Shown: positions 1-11,054, counted from the first letter of the stretch. The stretch: 64,000 nucleotides of DNA from an uncultured Muribaculaceae bacterium (GCA_934636465.1 CAKUAR010000011.1:1-64000), one strand, 5' to 3'. Numbers and translations: made by a program. Notes: generated by a model not told the origin, from the sequence alone.

Positions 1-98
1 GATATGCCCATGCGGTCGCAGATGATTTTTCTTGCGATTCCGTCTTGCAGATATGCAAATATTTGCGACCTTTGCTCTGAGGTTAGTTGTTTGTACAT
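1..98 (-). CDS. IS30-like transposase, N-terminal fragment (runs off left edge)
   Basis: The minus strand reads from ATG at 98 to the window edge and gives 32 residues beginning MYKQLTSEQRSQIFAYLQDG. This resembles the N-terminal helix-turn-helix start of IS30-family transposases (LT-x-EQR followed by a short helix and a basic DNA-binding region). Only the start is visible, so the DDE catalytic domain cannot be checked and the inverted repeats were not identified. It faces away from the CRISPR array. A non-IS helix-turn-helix protein remains possible. Confidence 0.5.
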   Translation of the reverse strand, partial: MYKQLTSEQRSQIFAYLQDGIARKIICDRMGI

Positions 99-125
99 AA
101 GCAACACAAAATTAATTAATCTTGG

Positions 126-147
126 GGAGACTTCGGTCTCCTTTTTT
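126..147 (+). terminator. UUCG-loop intrinsic terminator upstream of the CRISPR array
   Basis: A perfect 6-bp stem (GGAGAC/GTCTCC) closed by a TTCG tetraloop is followed by six T. On the plus strand this should stop transcripts entering the array from the left. Confidence 0.75.
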
Positions 148-237
148 GTATTGCTTGATTGACTGACGTTGTACACTCTTTGGGGCTGCGCGCCCCAGCC
201 GTTAGGCAAACCTGCGGTGTTTTTCATATTATTTTCC
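148..237. other. Gene-free stretch between IS-like gene and CRISPR array
   Basis: No ORF and no TAnnTTTG promoter box were seen here. A short palindrome (GGGGC TGCGC GCCCC region near 182-196) is present. It may contain the end of the insertion element, but no terminal inverted repeat could be assigned without the other end. Confidence 0.4.
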
Positions 238-1590
238 CCAACAAGTTTTGCACTTCCATTTTGAATGTACATATAAACAACAATATAGTAACAAATATCG
301 TCAATCCAGATAGGTTGTGAATTGCTTTCAAATTTGTAATTTTACGTTATAAACAACAATCTGCCCACATTCAGGTCGGCCGCCTGACCAGTTGTGAATT
401 GCTTTCAAATTTGTAATTTTACGTTATAAACAACAATGTACGGCTGTCAGATTAGTAAGAAGCAGCCGTTGTGAATTGCTTTCAAATTTGTAATTTTACG
501 TTATAAACAACAATTTATACGGCGGTTCAATCAACGCACCATCAGTTGTGAATTGCTTTCAAATTTGTAATTTTACGTTATAAACAACAATGCCTCTTTT
601 GGGTTGTCGTCAAGCAATTCCGTTGTGAATTGCTTTCAAATTTGTAATTTTACGTTATAAACAACAATAACGGAGTAAATATAAGGACAAAATCGAAAGT
701 TGTGAATTGCTTTCAAATTTGTAATTTTACGTTATAAACAACAATATAAGAACCTTTAAGCAAGTGATTGAAGCCGTTGTGAATTGCTTTCAAATTTGTA
801 ATTTTACGTTATAAACAACAATGGAAGTCAACGCCAGTGCAGTAAGCAACGAGTTGTGAATTGCTTTCAAATTTGTAATTTTACGTTATAAACAACAATG
901 GAAGTCAACGCCAGTGCAGTAAGCAACGAGTTGTGAATTGCTTTCAAATTTGTAATTTTACGTTATAAACAACAATAGATGCATCTCCGCAACCACGTTT
1001 ACGACAGTTGTGAATTGCTTTCAAATTTGTAATTTTACGTTATAAACAACAATTTAATTATTTATATCTACAGATTTTTTTTAGTTGTGAATTGCTTTCA
1101 AATTTGTAATTTTACGTTATAAACAACAATGATTTGCCGCGGATAGGGAAGCTCCAAGACGTTGTGAATTGCTTTCAAATTTGTAATTTTACGTTATAAA
1201 CAACAATCTTCCATTCGTCAGGGTCGGTCAACTCCTGTTGTGAATTGCTTTCAAATTTGTAATTTTACGTTATAAACAACAATTGGGCGCAATGCAGCTG
1301 TTCGGCTTGCAGAGTTGTGAATTGCTTTCAAATTTGTAATTTTACGTTATAAACAACAATTTAATACTATTTATTTTAAATGTTTACAGAGTTGTGAATT
1401 GCTTTCAAATTTGTAATTTTACGTTATAAACAACAATATAATACAATAGAAACAATTTATAATTATGTTGTGAATTGCTTTCAAATTTGTAATTTTACGT
1501 TATAAACAACAATTTATTAAATTTTCTTTTTTAAAGTTAATATGTTGTGAATTGCTTTCAAATTTGTAATTTTACGTTATAAACAACAAT
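238..1590 (+). CRISPR. Type II-C CRISPR array, 17 identical 47-bp repeats plus one degenerate repeat
   Basis: Identical 47-bp repeats (start GTTGTGAATTGC, end TATAAACAACAAT) begin at 314, 391, 468, 545, 622, 699, 776, 853, 930, 1007, 1084, 1161, 1237, 1314, 1391, 1467 and 1544. Spacers are 29 or 30 bp. A degenerate repeat at 238-284 keeps only the 3' part (ATATAAACAACAAT), so there are 17 spacers. Spacers 823-852 and 900-929 are identical. The tracrRNA anti-repeat pairs with repeat positions 1-23, so crRNAs are read left to right. That places the degenerate repeat at the 5' end and the cas-proximal right end as the likely site of new spacers. Repeat positions 2-4 (TTG) and 24-31 (TAATTTTA) are spaced like a Bacteroidetes promoter. 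Confidence 0.98.
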
Positions 1591-1664
1591 CCATTATTCG
1601 TAACACAATAATATTCAAAACGTTATAACGCAAAATCAGAAACAAAAAAAAATCACTTTTTTGC
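1591..1664. other. AT-rich flank of the array, possible adaptation leader
   Basis: This AT-rich stretch follows the last perfect repeat on the cas side. It contains ACGTTATAA (about 1620-1628), also found at repeat positions 31-39. Because degeneration is at the opposite end, this flank is the likely side of spacer insertion. This is inferred from array polarity only. Confidence 0.4.
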
Positions 1665-1700
1665 ACAAAGAGAAACTGGAATTATCCAGTTTCTCTTTGT
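1665..1700. terminator. Bidirectional hairpin between CRISPR array and cas2
   Basis: A perfect 15-bp inverted repeat (ACAAAGAGAAACTGG and its complement) surrounds a 6-nt AATTAT loop. On the minus strand it is followed by GCAAAAAAGTGATTTTTTTTT, so it would terminate cas9-cas1-cas2 transcripts. It also separates convergent transcription from the array. Confidence 0.75.
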
Positions 1701-1729
1701 TTACGCCCCCACCAACTTATACTTGCGTG

Positions 1730-3010
<1,281 letters not shown>

Positions 3011-3014
<4 letters not shown>

Positions 3015-6000
3015 TTCGACTGGTTTTGCAGCAACGTATATTCTCCAAGCCTATTGACTTTAAGCGGAATACAGACATTTTTAATCATTTCAGCACTTAT
3101 GGTTCTCTCACTTTTCGACATACGTGACCCCAAACCAAACTCATCAACAATAATTTTGCCATCGCCACAAAATCTTTCAGCCCAATTTTTGTCTGTTGTA
3201 TAAATAGTCTTTGCCACACTCTGCGGAACAAAATACGCACTTTTTTCGGTACAACTCACCATTTTGTAAATTCTGTTGCAATCCAGTGGCATGGCTATCA
3301 CACCCGAAGACAATTCTTCTGACGTGGGCACATAAACCAAATCGTTTGGTGACAAGACAAAACTCGGTTGCATGCCTTCAGAGTCAACAGTAGCCACAGG
3401 TTGCCCTTTCTTCCTGCAGTCAATAGCACAATTTAATGGTATGCTGGCAAAGCCGCGCGTTTTGTTTATTTCACCAGTCTTTTCGTTTATGGTTTCGTGT
3501 TCATACACAGCGAAAAACAAATTAGTGCCTTGTGCTGCTTCCACAAATTTAGTCTTTTTGTTTCCTCTCTCGCCCACCGCAAATTTACTTGCACTTTCTT
3601 CATACACACGCGCCTTCAAGATTGGCTTGTGCTGGTGCCCGTCATTGAGAGCCACAATGTTTTGGTTCATTCTCACAATGCCTTCAGGCGAAAAAGCCAG
3701 TTTTTCGTTTCCACCGTTGGCCTCCAAGTGTCGCAACATTATTTTCTGTATGCCAGTATCGGTGATTTTTGCTATTTTCGCTTTGTCAATCGGGGTTCTT
3801 GATGCAAACAAGCGCCTCCCGGCATCATCAGAGAACTCATACACTTTGATTTTTGACAAATCCACATCGCTCCAGGCATCTTTATTTTCTTCGAAGTAAT
3901 GCTTTATTACCTTATTGTCACACCCCAGCTCCTGCAAATCTTTAATTTTGCTTCGCAACTCCTTATCGACAATGGCACTCGACTTCTCCAAAGCCTTTTC
4001 CAGCCCAAATTCCACCACGCGCCGCAAGTTCACCTTGCCAAGCGCCGTTTCTTTGTGCAGCGACTTGCGTATTGCCAAGAGTTCGCCCTTTGTTTGCTTC
4101 AGCATCACTTTCTTTGTGCCATCGACACTGAAATGCTGGTAGCGGTTTTGTGTCTTGGTCACCAAGCGCAAGTTTTGCTTAAAGCTGACCACAATGCCAC
4201 TTAAAGCTGTTTCCACATCGACATTAAATGTAGGCCAAGGCTTAATGAATTCTTTAGGCACCGGGCGTTTCTCCCCATTGACCATCACATCTTCATAGTT
4301 GCGCAACTTGCGCGACAGCACTGTGCGGTCATAGTTATTGCGTTTCATAGCCGCCTCGTTGTTCAGCAAATTCACATGCTCGCGCGTTGCGCACGCTATA
4401 ACTATGGCGTCCATGGCATGATGCCGGTGGTCGATGCGCTTTTTGCTGAATCCGCGCTGCAGCTCGAGCGGCATTGACGGAATTTTGTGGCCATTGGCCG
4501 AAACGGCGGTGAAATCAGTGCGACCAGTCAGCTTGTTCAACCGCTCAAAGCGCGAAATAATCAAGCGGTTCCACACATTGTTCACGCCCCAGTCATTTTT
4601 CAGTCTGTCGGTTATGCCACCAGTGCACGTAATCACATTCTTCGATATGTCGGCTTCCTCACCATCTGCGCGCACCACATTCGACAGCAACGACTTAACC
4701 ACCTTGCTTATATAGCGGCTGTCGTTGAGCTGCCGCTGTATGAAGTCGTCGGGAATGTCCTCAAGCAGCAGTTTTTTGCGTTTGGCTTGATTGTTTTTAT
4801 ACATTTCGTTCACTTTGTCGCGATAAGCGTTAGGCGTCAGAATCTCAGCTTTTCTTCCGCCGCCAAGCTCCACGATTGTTCCACCTTTCTTTTTTATGAA
4901 CTGGAATCCGAGCATGTTGTCCTTTTCCTTGTTCACACGAGCCTCGCATATCACCTTGTTAGAAAACGAATCATCAAAATATCTCGACTGCGGAATTATG
5001 TGTTCTATCTCATAATCAGTAGTAAACAATCTGCTAAGCGGAATTGGCTGGCCTGTGTATGGCGACACATACCGCTGGTCGAGCCATAGCAGATAGCGGT
5101 TTACTTGTGAGCTGGTCGGCAGATTCTTGGCATCGGTCTGCGACAGCGATTTCAATATGGCGTCAATATCGCCAGGCAACCTATTTTCGCTGCCGAGAAC
5201 GCCGTCCTCATAGATGCGGAACAAATCTTGCTGGCTCGGTGAGTAAGGCCTGAGATTCTCAACTCTGATAGTTGAGTCTGCCGAGTTCATATATTCTGCC
5301 ATAATCAGCTTGGCTCTCATTCGCGCGGTTTCATTTTTCATGATTTGCTCAGTGATGCGCTTGCGCTTGTCGGCAGGATTTTTCATTTCACGACCAAGCT
5401 CTATGTGAAACTCGTCAATCTTGCCATACTTGAGCCAGATGTCGCGCACCGTGCGCAACGTTTCCATTATCACCTGCTCCACAATCGGATTGCGCAGTGA
5501 GTGCTGCTTAAATTGCAACAGATAGTGGTCGATGTCGGCAGGTGATGCCCACTTGGCACAGTCACGGCCCTCACTGTGCCGGCCATACACCACATAGCTT
5601 GCCTTCCATAGCGACAACCCCTTGAAATCGTTGATTGATGTGAACCCCGACGTAAATTCCCTCACCTTGTCACTTATGCTTTCATCACACTTGCCGCCTA
5701 TCAGCTTATTGATGCGCTCGGTGGTAGAGTCGTCTATCTTGTCGGCCGACCAGTAGCGCCCACATCGCATCAGTGGCAGCAGTTTCTTTATCGCTTTTTC
5801 AGAGTATGCGCCATAGTCCTTTTCGTATGGCTTCATTTGGCTGGCGGCTTCCACAAATGCTTCTTCCAAGCCATGCTTGAGCGCAAACTTGCCCAAAGCC
5901 TTTCGCAGTTCCACCTTGTCGTCTATCGAGTATAGCGTGTGCCACAGCTCCTGCATAGCCGAAGCGTCGTTAAGAAACGCATAATCCACATGCGCTTTCT

Positions 6001-7651
6001 TCAGCGCCTTAATCAGTGTGCCTCGCGTTTCGTTGCCCGGCAGAGCCTTGTCTTCCACATGGTTCCACCTATATGGGTATTGTCCGTTTACTTTTTTTAT
6101 TTTGAAATAGCCAAAGATTGTCTGTTGAGTGACTTTCTCATAGTCGTTCAGCTCTTCAAAAAGTTTCACCTTCGAGTTTTCGTCATATATAAACTGCGAA
6201 GTCACGTCTTCGTCAAACAGCAACTTGCCGCTCTCCCTATCCACCATTTCTTTCTGATATATTTTCAGGTTTGACACAAATTGCCACAATCTAAACTCCT
6301 GATACAGCGGATTTGACTTAGCTATGCACTTCACCGGAGCTTCCAGCACCTTGCGCTCTCCGGTCACAGTGTCAGTGCCCACATAATGCCTTGACTCAAA
6401 CGGGCAGTTGGCAATCAGCGATTTCTTGCTCTTCAACGGCCGCTGATACATCAATATGTCGTCAGCAAGCAGATAAGTGAAATCGCGGTTGGCTATCGAC
6501 ATTCTGTATGCGTCGTTTGCGGAATAAAGTTCACCGATGCACTCGGCATACAATTCTCTATCAGCCAGCTCCGGAATAAACTCCTTTTGCTTCTTCAGCA
6601 GTGCTGTCAACTCCTTCTTGTAATAAGTGCGTTCAACCACCCTCACCACATCGCCTATCACTTTTTGCTCCGGATTATGCAGCAGCAAAGAATATACATA
6701 CTCGCCCAACAGCATATCCGACTTGTCAATTTCTGCCTCACTGCGCTTCTTGCGCAAAGTCCAGTCGTTTTCCGAAGGCATTCTAAACTCCCGCCTCACA
6801 TTGCCGTCTTTGTCGAGCTTAGGGTTGCCTTTCTGGTCAACGGTCGTAGTGACGATAAACTCCTTTGTCAGCCCAACCCAGTCTGGTGCATCTTTGAATG
6901 TCTTATGATACACCATGCCGTTGTCCAGCACCACATTATAATAGTTGCCGCTTTTCGTTTTTTCTCCACTGTCTTCCACGGCCACCACTTTTTGCACCAC
7001 ATACTCCTTATTTTGGGCGGCAACGGCTTCTTCGTCGTCGTCACGCAGCTGGTGATAGCCGCGTTTGGCATTGAAACTTAGCAGCACCCACGCCAGTTCG
7101 TATGGCGTTAGGGCTGACCTCAAGCCCTTCTTGCGCAAATAATATAGCGTCCAGTCATGAGGCACCTTGCCACCCGAAGCCAACCACTGCGGCTGTGCCT
7201 CGCGAAACTCGCACAGCATTTCGTTGAACGCCGACTCAAACAAAAACTTTGGCTTGCCGTCGGCTCCTGTGGTCCACGCCAACTTTGGCTCCTGGTCCAA
7301 GTCCTTCAGCTTGCCAAACCGGTTAATAGCACCAGCAAAATGAGGCGGCAGAAACCCCATTCGCCCCAGGACTCTAAGCAAACGCTCCCTGCGCAGTTTT
7401 CTGCGCTCTATGAGTCGTCTTTTTCCTCTGAATGAAGTCCGCTGGGCGGCTGCCGACTTGGTGTTTCCATTCTTGTCAGTTGCCGATTGGGTGTTTCCCT
7501 TGGCAAAATTATCCAGAGTCGCAGCGTCCATGGGTATTATTCGGCTGCCTGCACCTGCTATTGAGCTGTTTTCTTTGTTATCATCATCTTTGTTCACCAC
7601 AGCCCACCCTATGCTGTTTGTGCCCAAGTCGAGTCCAACTATTCTTTTCAT
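3011..7651 (-). CDS. cas9: Cas9 endonuclease, type II-C, unusually long (1546 aa)
   Basis: This is the RNA-guided DNA endonuclease that uses crRNA and tracrRNA to cut both strands of matching DNA. RuvC-I starts at residue 1 with Asp8 in GLDLGTNSIGWAVV, followed by an arginine-rich bridge helix (about 71-92). RuvC-II has Glu751 in HIELGREM. HNH has His884 in EIEHIIPQS and Asn912 in KEKDNMLG. RuvC-III has His1078 and Asp1081 in HHAMDA. All catalytic residues are present, so it should be active. The C-terminal region after about 1130 holds the wedge and PAM-interacting parts. It is longer than the compact II-C enzymes (about 1000-1100 aa) but near the long Bacteroidetes group. It is first in the cas9-cas1-cas2 operon. 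Confidence 0.98.
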
Positions 7652-7688
7652 TAGTCAAATCGTTTTTTGGTTTTTTCTTTAACAGTCT

Positions 7689-7696
7689 CAAATTTA
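7689..7696 (-). promoter_or_regulatory. -7 box of the cas operon promoter
   Basis: The minus strand reads TAAATTTG, an exact match to the Bacteroidetes TAnnTTTG consensus, 37 nt before the cas9 ATG. No clear -33 TTG was found at normal spacing. Confidence 0.6.
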
Positions 7697-7771
7697 GTAA
7701 AAAAAGGCACACTTTTGGCATTTTTCGCAACAAAAGCCGCATTAATTCTTTTTAATGCAAAAAAAATGACA

Positions 7772-7779
7772 TATATTTG
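7772..7779 (+). promoter_or_regulatory. -7 box of the tracrRNA promoter
   Basis: TATATTTG matches TAnnTTTG exactly and ends 4 nt before the anti-repeat. The predicted transcript therefore starts at or just inside the anti-repeat. It is divergent from the cas9 promoter. Confidence 0.75.
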
Positions 7780-7783
7780 CCAT

Positions 7784-7881
7784 ACAAATTTGAAGCAATT
7801 CACAATAAGGATTATTCCGTTGTGTAAAAACATCTAAATCGGTCGTCTGGTCTTTTTCGGATTCTGACGGCCTATTTTTTT
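7784..7881 (+). ncRNA. tracrRNA
   Basis: Positions 7784-7806 are the reverse complement of repeat positions 1-23, with one missing base (a bulge) and one G-U pair at the end. This is the anti-repeat. It is followed by AAGGATTATTCCGTTGTG, resembling the nexus of type II-C tracrRNAs. The RNA ends in a terminator hairpin (GGTCGTC 7841-7847 with GACGGCC 7866-7872, including one G-U pair) and a T run at 7875-7881. Expected length is about 95-100 nt. It pairs with crRNAs to load Cas9, and its position upstream of and divergent from cas9 is common in such loci. Confidence 0.92.
7841..7881 (+). terminator. Intrinsic terminator of tracrRNA
   Basis: A 7-bp stem (GGTCGTC/GACGGCC) with an 18-nt loop is followed by TATTTTTTT. 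Confidence 0.8.
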
Positions 7882-8179
7882 GCTGGCTGGTTTGCAAAAA
7901 AATTTAAAGAGCCGGCACTTCACAGCGTGGGCTCCTTAAAATCTACAATCTATAAAAACATTTATTTCTCAACATTAAAATCTTTCGTGTGTCGTCAACG
8001 ACACTTCTGAATAGAACAAATGTTCAGACATTCAAAGATAAACACTCCGCGCAAAGCTGCAAAATTTTATAGCCAAAATTTATCGCAGTTCCGCCGATAA
8101 ATGCCACTACTCGCCGCAAACGCCCCTTTTTCTCCCACAATGTGTCTTTTTGAAGTTTACGCCGCCTTTTTGCCAACCA

Positions 8180-8187
8180 TAACTTTG
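8180..8187 (+). promoter_or_regulatory. -7 box upstream of the virion-like gene
   Basis: TAACTTTG fits TAnnTTTG and lies 22 nt before the ATG at 8210. No -33 element was found at normal spacing. The rest of 7882-8179 shows no gene. Confidence 0.5.
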
Positions 8188-8209
8188 CCGCAAAAAAATC
8201 ATACGCAAC

Positions 8210-10645
8210 ATGAAAAACACTACCAACACCGCAATCATCAAAATCGAGCCAAAGGCTTGCTCCGCGCACACCAATCCTGAGAGCTCCGCCACTGGCGATG
8301 CCGCCACCGCCATCAACCTACGCGAGTGCGAGCAAGGGCTTGTGGTGGCAAGCTTGCCAAGCCGCATAACCCAGCTTTCGCAAGGTGAAAAGCTGCTGCT
8401 CGTTGACGGCGGCCACATCATCACAGCCGCCAGTGGCAGCATCAGGTGCGACGGCACGGCCGTTTGTTCCACCTATGGCGCTGACGCCATTTCAGCCCAC
8501 AAACACGGCCGCTTCATATCCATAATCACCACCACTGGTGTGCTGCACCTTGCCCAGTCGGCCGACGGCCTCACAGCCTTGCGTCCACACGAAGCCGTGC
8601 CGCTCATCAACCTCTGCGAAACCGAGGAGGCCACCGCCACCTGCACCTTGCCGGCCTACACGTTCAGCGCACCGCTCACATCATGGCAAAGTCCGCTGCC
8701 AAGCGAAGATGTGGCATGCTTGACAAAACGCGAAGCCCAAGCCCGGCGGTCGCTCACAAACAGTGCCAACGCACAAGGGCGGCACTGCGGCATGATGCTT
8801 GTGCGCTATGGCGTGAGGCTGCACGACGACAGCTATCTGTGGCTTAGCGCACCAGTGCTACTTGGCGGTGGCTGCGCCAGCGGCAATTTTCGTCATTTGG
8901 CCGATGCCGTCACTGCCGGCAGCACGTTCTCCGGCATAAGTGCCTCCACCCTGTCAGCGCCCACCTATCGCATTGGCATCACCGTGCTCGGTGGCATCAG
9001 CAGCAAGTGGCATGGCTTGGTCAAGGTCATCGACGTGCTCGCCACCAGAGAAATCATGCCCTACGACACCTCTACGCTCGACTATCGCTTTGTGTCGCGT
9101 CCCAGCCAACTCGACTTCGGTCCCATGCCTCGCAGCAAGCAAGCTGTGGTGGCACAGCTTCTCCGCTCCGACTGGCACATAGTGGCAAGCACCAGCAACC
9201 TCGACGCGCTCAGCACCTCGGAGTTTTCAGCATATAACGCGCCCCAGTCGTCGCAAACCCACTTCCCCGGCCTGCACACCCACGCTCTGGCTTCAAGCGC
9301 AGCCACCCCGACGGCTCTCACCGCATCGGCGTGCGCAGCCGTCACCGAACCTGTGGTTCGCCCACACATTCCGGCTTGTGCCACGGTGGCAAACGGCAGC
9401 CTTGTGCTTGCCGGTGGCATGGTGCGCAACACCTGCCCTTGGAATCCTGCCACACTGTTCGGCGGAAACATCACGCGCGGCAACTGCACGCTCGCCACCT
9501 CCGTCACCCTTGCCACACCGCAAGGATTTGCCACCGTCACGCGCACCGACGACCTGCCGTTTGTGCCGTCGTCGCTTAACGACATGGTAGCCTATCCCGA
9601 CACGCGGGCTGTGAGCATGACCTTTGTGCTGACGCTCGCCGACGCCAGCCAACTCACCTGCTCCACGCCACTCACACCCATGCCCGAATCCTCCGTAGCC
9701 ATTGGCTCCGCACTCACTGCCCTCACATTCACAGCCGCCGAGCAGCGGCGCGACCTCACTGCTTCCGATTTCACCGAACCGGCGTCTGGCACAATATCAG
9801 TCTGCAAGCCGGGCAATCCATTTGCCCAAGCCGACACACGCACGCACACAGGCCTGACCATTAGCAGCATTTGTGCCGCCGAGCGTCCTCTCTATTCCGG
9901 TGGTTTCGGCCGCTATCCGCTCTACGTCTTCACCACAAGCGGCATCTATGCCTTGCCTGGCACTGCAAGCAGTGGTTTCGGCGAGCCTCGGGTCATAGCC
10001 GACATTATTGCCTCCACTGTCGCCGCCCCATGCTGCGGCAACGGTAGCGTGTGGTTTATCGACTCTTTCAGCCGCCTGTGCCGCTTATCTGGAATAAAGA
10101 CAGAAATCATCGCCACAGGCATCGAGGCCACTGCCCTGGCATGGGACGGCTGCCACCGCGAACTTGCCGTTGCCACACCCGGCGGAGCAATGCTCACCAT
10201 TCAGCCATCTGGGCGCATAGCAAGCCGCACCGTCACGGCCACCACGCTCACAGGGAGCAACACACGCGCCTATGCCACCACGGCCGACGGCACCGTCTTC
10301 GACCTCTCGGCCGACACCGCCCAAAAAGTAACCGCCAGCTACCTCTCGCAGCCGGTAGTGGTGCATTCGGCACCACTGGGCGCACGCCTCACGCAAATCA
10401 TCTGGAACGTTTGCGGCACGGTGAGCACCGCCGAATTGCGTGTGCTCGGTGAGCGTGGCTTGTCGTGCCACAGATTTCTTGTCAACTCCACCAGAGTCAA
10501 TGGCACTCTCGCCGCATCGCTTCCAATAAAGCTCGTTTCACGGCCGTTACGCACCTTCCGCGTTGCCATAAGCGGCACGTTTGCCCCCGGCACACTGTTT
10601 CTGCCCATAACGGTCACAGCCTCTGCAACACACGTTAACTATTAA
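8210..10645 (+). CDS. Phage virion-like protein (uncharacterised, 811 aa)
   Basis: The protein has no signal peptide or membrane segment and is rich in Ala, Ser and Thr with many short beta-type segments. Residues about 555-630 (GRYPLYVFTTSGIYALPG, then APCCGNGSVWFIDSFSRLCRLSG) resemble the pattern GIxAL...VWFxDxxGLxxLSG. From memory, that pattern occurs in large virion proteins of Bacteroides and Flavobacterium phages. It is encoded close to a terminase large subunit, which supports a phage origin. No domain was identified with certainty, and function in the host is unknown. It could be a prophage relic or a domesticated gene; the open frame is intact over 2.4 kb, which suggests it is still under selection. 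Confidence 0.6.
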   Translation: MKNTTNTAIIKIEPKACSAHTNPESSATGDAATAINLRECEQGLVVASLPSRITQLSQGEKLLLVDGGHIITAASGSIRCDGTAVCSTYGADAISAHKHGRFISIITTTGVLHLAQSADGLTALRPHEAVPLINLCETEEATATCTLPAYTFSAPLTSWQSPLPSEDVACLTKREAQARRSLTNSANAQGRHCGMMLVRYGVRLHDDSYLWLSAPVLLGGGCASGNFRHLADAVTAGSTFSGISASTLSAPTYRIGITVLGGISSKWHGLVKVIDVLATREIMPYDTSTLDYRFVSRPSQLDFGPMPRSKQAVVAQLLRSDWHIVASTSNLDALSTSEFSAYNAPQSSQTHFPGLHTHALASSAATPTALTASACAAVTEPVVRPHIPACATVANGSLVLAGGMVRNTCPWNPATLFGGNITRGNCTLATSVTLATPQGFATVTRTDDLPFVPSSLNDMVAYPDTRAVSMTFVLTLADASQLTCSTPLTPMPESSVAIGSALTALTFTAAEQRRDLTASDFTEPASGTISVCKPGNPFAQADTRTHTGLTISSICAAERPLYSGGFGRYPLYVFTTSGIYALPGTASSGFGEPRVIADIIASTVAAPCCGNGSVWFIDSFSRLCRLSGIKTEIIATGIEATALAWDGCHRELAVATPGGAMLTIQPSGRIASRTVTATTLTGSNTRAYATTADGTVFDLSADTAQKVTASYLSQPVVVHSAPLGARLTQIIWNVCGTVSTAELRVLGERGLSCHRFLVNSTRVNGTLAASLPIKLVSRPLRTFRVAISGTFAPGTLFLPITVTASATHVNY

Positions 10646-10723
10646 TCTTTCTTGCTTTTAGCACACTAAAAATAACAAAAATGCACACAAACGTATTTTT
10701 TAGTGAAAAAATCTCACAAATGC

Positions 10724-10755
10724 TTTGATTTTTTGTAAAAATACCTATAAATTTG
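10724..10755 (+). promoter_or_regulatory. Consensus Bacteroidetes promoter with no downstream gene
   Basis: TTTG at 10724-10727 is separated by 20 nt from TAAATTTG at 10748-10755. Both elements match the -33/-7 consensus. No plus-strand gene follows before the terminator at 11019. Confidence 0.7.
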
Positions 10756-10761
10756 CAGTGT

Positions 10762-11045
10762 TATTTGAAGTTAAAAGCCTTAACGGCTTTCATTAATAGA
10801 AGAAAGTTCATTTTTAAGAAACTGCACTTCTGCCAAAATTCAGGTAATAAATTTTTGTATCTCTTGCAATTTTCTTTAATTGATGACAAATAACAAATTG
10901 ATTTGCTTGACTCCTCACTGGCAGCGTGAAACCGCTGTTCGGTGTTGAGCAAATCTTTGATTTAGACTCTTATTAGTATCAAAATAGTTGTTTTATAGAT
11001 AATTGTGTATTTAAGACTGGGGCTGTCGTGAGACAATCCCTTTTT
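10762..11045 (+). ncRNA. Candidate structured small RNA of about 280 nt
   Basis: A consensus promoter precedes this stretch and an intrinsic terminator ends it. Inside, 10900-10911 pairs with 10944-10955 (12 bp, two G-U pairs) around an inner stem CAGCG/CGCTG (10922-10926 with 10933-10937). A smaller hairpin AAAGCC/GGCTTT lies at 10774-10790. No plus-strand ORF of useful length is present. It does not show recognisable RNase P, tmRNA or SRP motifs. A minus-strand ORF of 63 codons (10761-10952) overlaps it but lacks support. A Bacteroidetes 6S-type RNA cannot be excluded. Confidence 0.45.
11019..11045 (+). terminator. Intrinsic terminator of the candidate small RNA
   Basis: GGGGCTGTC pairs with GACAATCCC (one mismatch, one G-U) around a GTGA loop, followed by TTTTT. 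Confidence 0.7.
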
Positions 11046-11054
11046 CTTTGTCTG

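Noticed and set aside
10761-10952. Minus-strand frame of 63 codons within the candidate small RNA
   Set aside because: No ribosome site or -7 box upstream, low-complexity AT-rich sequence; better explained as the complement of a structured RNA.
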